A DNA stretch of 64,000 nucleotides, taken from the NCBI GenBank assembly GCA_964477035.1, contig CAYZCW010000002.1, positions 310,001 through 374,000 on the forward strand, given 5' to 3'. The translations under genes were made by a program, and so were the position numbers. Origin of the DNA: SLSG01 sp964477035 (lineage in GTDB: Bacteria > Bacteroidota > Bacteroidia > Bacteroidales > UBA7960). The notes below the pieces were generated by a model. That model was not told the DNA's origin. It made no database searches and saw only the letters and a program-made list of their open reading frames with translations. Of this stretch, positions 63,350 through 64,000 are shown in pieces. The first letter of the stretch is position 1, and each line of letters begins with the position of its first letter.

Positions 63350-63357
63350 CAAAGATA
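63350..63357 (-). promoter_or_regulatory. putative -7 element for the retropepsin-like gene
   Basis: Minus-strand TATCTTTG matches TAnnTTTG exactly, 53 bases before the ATG at 63297. It directly follows the T-rich tail of the terminator at 63366-63398. Confidence 0.5.
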
Positions 63358-63365
63358 AAACAAAT

Positions 63366-63398
63366 GGGGTTTGCAGCCGTGTGCCGGCCACAAACCCC
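63366..63398 (-). terminator. terminator after the oxidoreductase gamma gene
   Basis: GGGGTTTG (63366-63373) and CAAACCCC (63391-63398) pair, with an inner GCCG/CGGC stem. On the minus strand ATTTGTTTTAT follows. Confidence 0.7.
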
Positions 63399-63422
63399 AC
63401 CGGTTATCCATCATGGATGGTC

Positions 63423-63974
63423 CTATAGGATGTGCTCCTGCCTGATGATCTCCATGCCTTTGCGAATGGCCTGCTCATTCAGCGGGATCAGCTGGTGGTA
63501 CCGCTCCGGCAGCACCTTCTTCAGTCCTTTGATCACGTTATCGAGTTCCAGGATGGGCTTGATCCTGAGGAAGCCTCCCAGCACGATCATATTGAACACC
63601 TTGGTGTTGTTCATCCGGACACTTTCGTCATAGGCCGGAATCGAACAGATGTGGACGTCGGTGCGCCGCGGTTTGCGCGTCATCCCGTTCTCTTCATAGA
63701 TCAGCAACCCACCCGGTTTCACGGCATCCTCGAATTTATCCATCGAAGGCTGGTTGAGCACGATGGCGGTATCGAAGGCCGTCAGCACGGGTGAACTGAT
63801 CTCCCTGTCGCTGACAATCACCGTACAATTGGCCGTTCCCCCGCGCATTTCGGGACCGTAAGACGGCATCCAGCTGACTTCCTTTTCCTGCATCACGCCA
63901 CTGTAACAAAGGATCTGTCCCATGGACAAAACGCCCTGCCCGCCAAACCCGGCAATAATGATTTCTTCGGTCAT
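63423..63974 (-). CDS. 2-oxoacid:ferredoxin oxidoreductase gamma subunit
   Basis: A 183-residue subunit of a 2-oxoglutarate or 2-oxoisovalerate ferredoxin oxidoreductase, an oxygen-sensitive enzyme that makes acyl-CoA and reduced ferredoxin. It starts EEIIIAGFGGQGVLSMGQIL and has SWMPSYGPEMRGGTANC and a NQPSMDKFEDAVKPGGLLIYEEN-type core, the POR_gamma family pattern. The substrate type (KorC or VorC) is not decided. An in-frame stop after two Glu codons at 63990-63998 on the same strand may be the end of the preceding beta-subunit gene, which lies outside the window. Confidence 0.92.
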   Translation of the reverse strand: MTEEIIIAGFGGQGVLSMGQILCYSGVMQEKEVSWMPSYGPEMRGGTANCTVIVSDREISSPVLTAFDTAIVLNQPSMDKFEDAVKPGGLLIYEENGMTRKPRRTDVHICSIPAYDESVRMNNTKVFNMIVLGGFLRIKPILELDNVIKGLKKVLPERYHQLIPLNEQAIRKGMEIIRQEHIL

Positions 63975-64000
63975 GGTTGTATCTGTTTTTTATTCTTCGG

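Overview
The window looks like a chromosomal segment of a Bacteroidota bacterium, probably a Bacteroidales/Marinilabiliales-type anaerobe. Several signs agree. Two proteins end in type IX secretion (T9SS) sorting domains. A TonB-dependent receptor sits beside lipoproteins. SecD-SecF is a single protein, the 2-oxoacid dehydrogenase E1 alpha and beta chains are fused, and many genes are preceded by the Bacteroidota -7 element TAnnTTTG. A ferredoxin-dependent 2-oxoacid oxidoreductase subunit and a Nim-like protein suggest anaerobic life. A run of 100 Ns (57759-57858) inside identical repeats shows this is a scaffolded draft or metagenome assembly. I see no rRNA, tRNA, CRISPR array, insertion sequence or prophage, and no gene-free stretch longer than about 220 bases.

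Layout. 1-1511 (minus): a small conserved protein, a 44-residue lipoprotein, lipA and the start of a NamZ-like muramidase. 1693-2883: sucC. 3102-9917: a three-gene surface operon of a T9SS-exported modular protein, a TonB receptor and a repeat-containing lipoprotein, closed by a strong terminator. 10076-13113: gcvT, comB and a zinc phospholipase C-like protein. 13254-22964: a glycogen/alpha-glucan operon (debranching enzyme, GT4 glycosyltransferase, GH57 enzyme, and a 1430-residue glycogen synthase-phosphorylase fusion) followed by fabG. 23021-30638: fused E1, the NAD(P)HX repair enzyme, WbqC-like, PgpH-type c-di-AMP phosphodiesterase and an NlpC/P60 hydrolase. 30697-33910: thrS-infC-rpmI-rplT, with infC apparently starting at AUA.

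34005-40170 (minus) is a tight operon of an ornithine cyclodeaminase-family enzyme, an AbgT transporter, an exported HExxH metallopeptidase and L-serine ammonia-lyase, perhaps for peptide or amino-acid catabolism. 40381-43695 holds a Nudix hydrolase, a photolyase and a membrane metallophosphoesterase. 43840-47116 holds an AspT/YidE-type transporter, a TonB-domain lipoprotein, a BlaI-family repressor and a Nim-like protein. 47105-49878 (minus) is hpt-adk-obg-PAP2. 50078-56628 holds a small phosphoesterase, a Tricorn-like protease, and an Old Yellow Enzyme divergent from an arsenite methyltransferase across a shared palindrome, then a CAP-domain protein. 56710-64000 holds a repetitive fasciclin T9SS protein (broken by the gap), a membrane protein, an acyl-ACP thioesterase, SecDF, a retropepsin-like protein and a ferredoxin oxidoreductase gamma subunit.

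Most of the window is housekeeping. The parts that look least described are the 3.1-9.9 kb surface operon, the 34-40 kb operon, the BlaI/TonB pair that lacks its M56 sensor protease, and the arsM/OYE operator.
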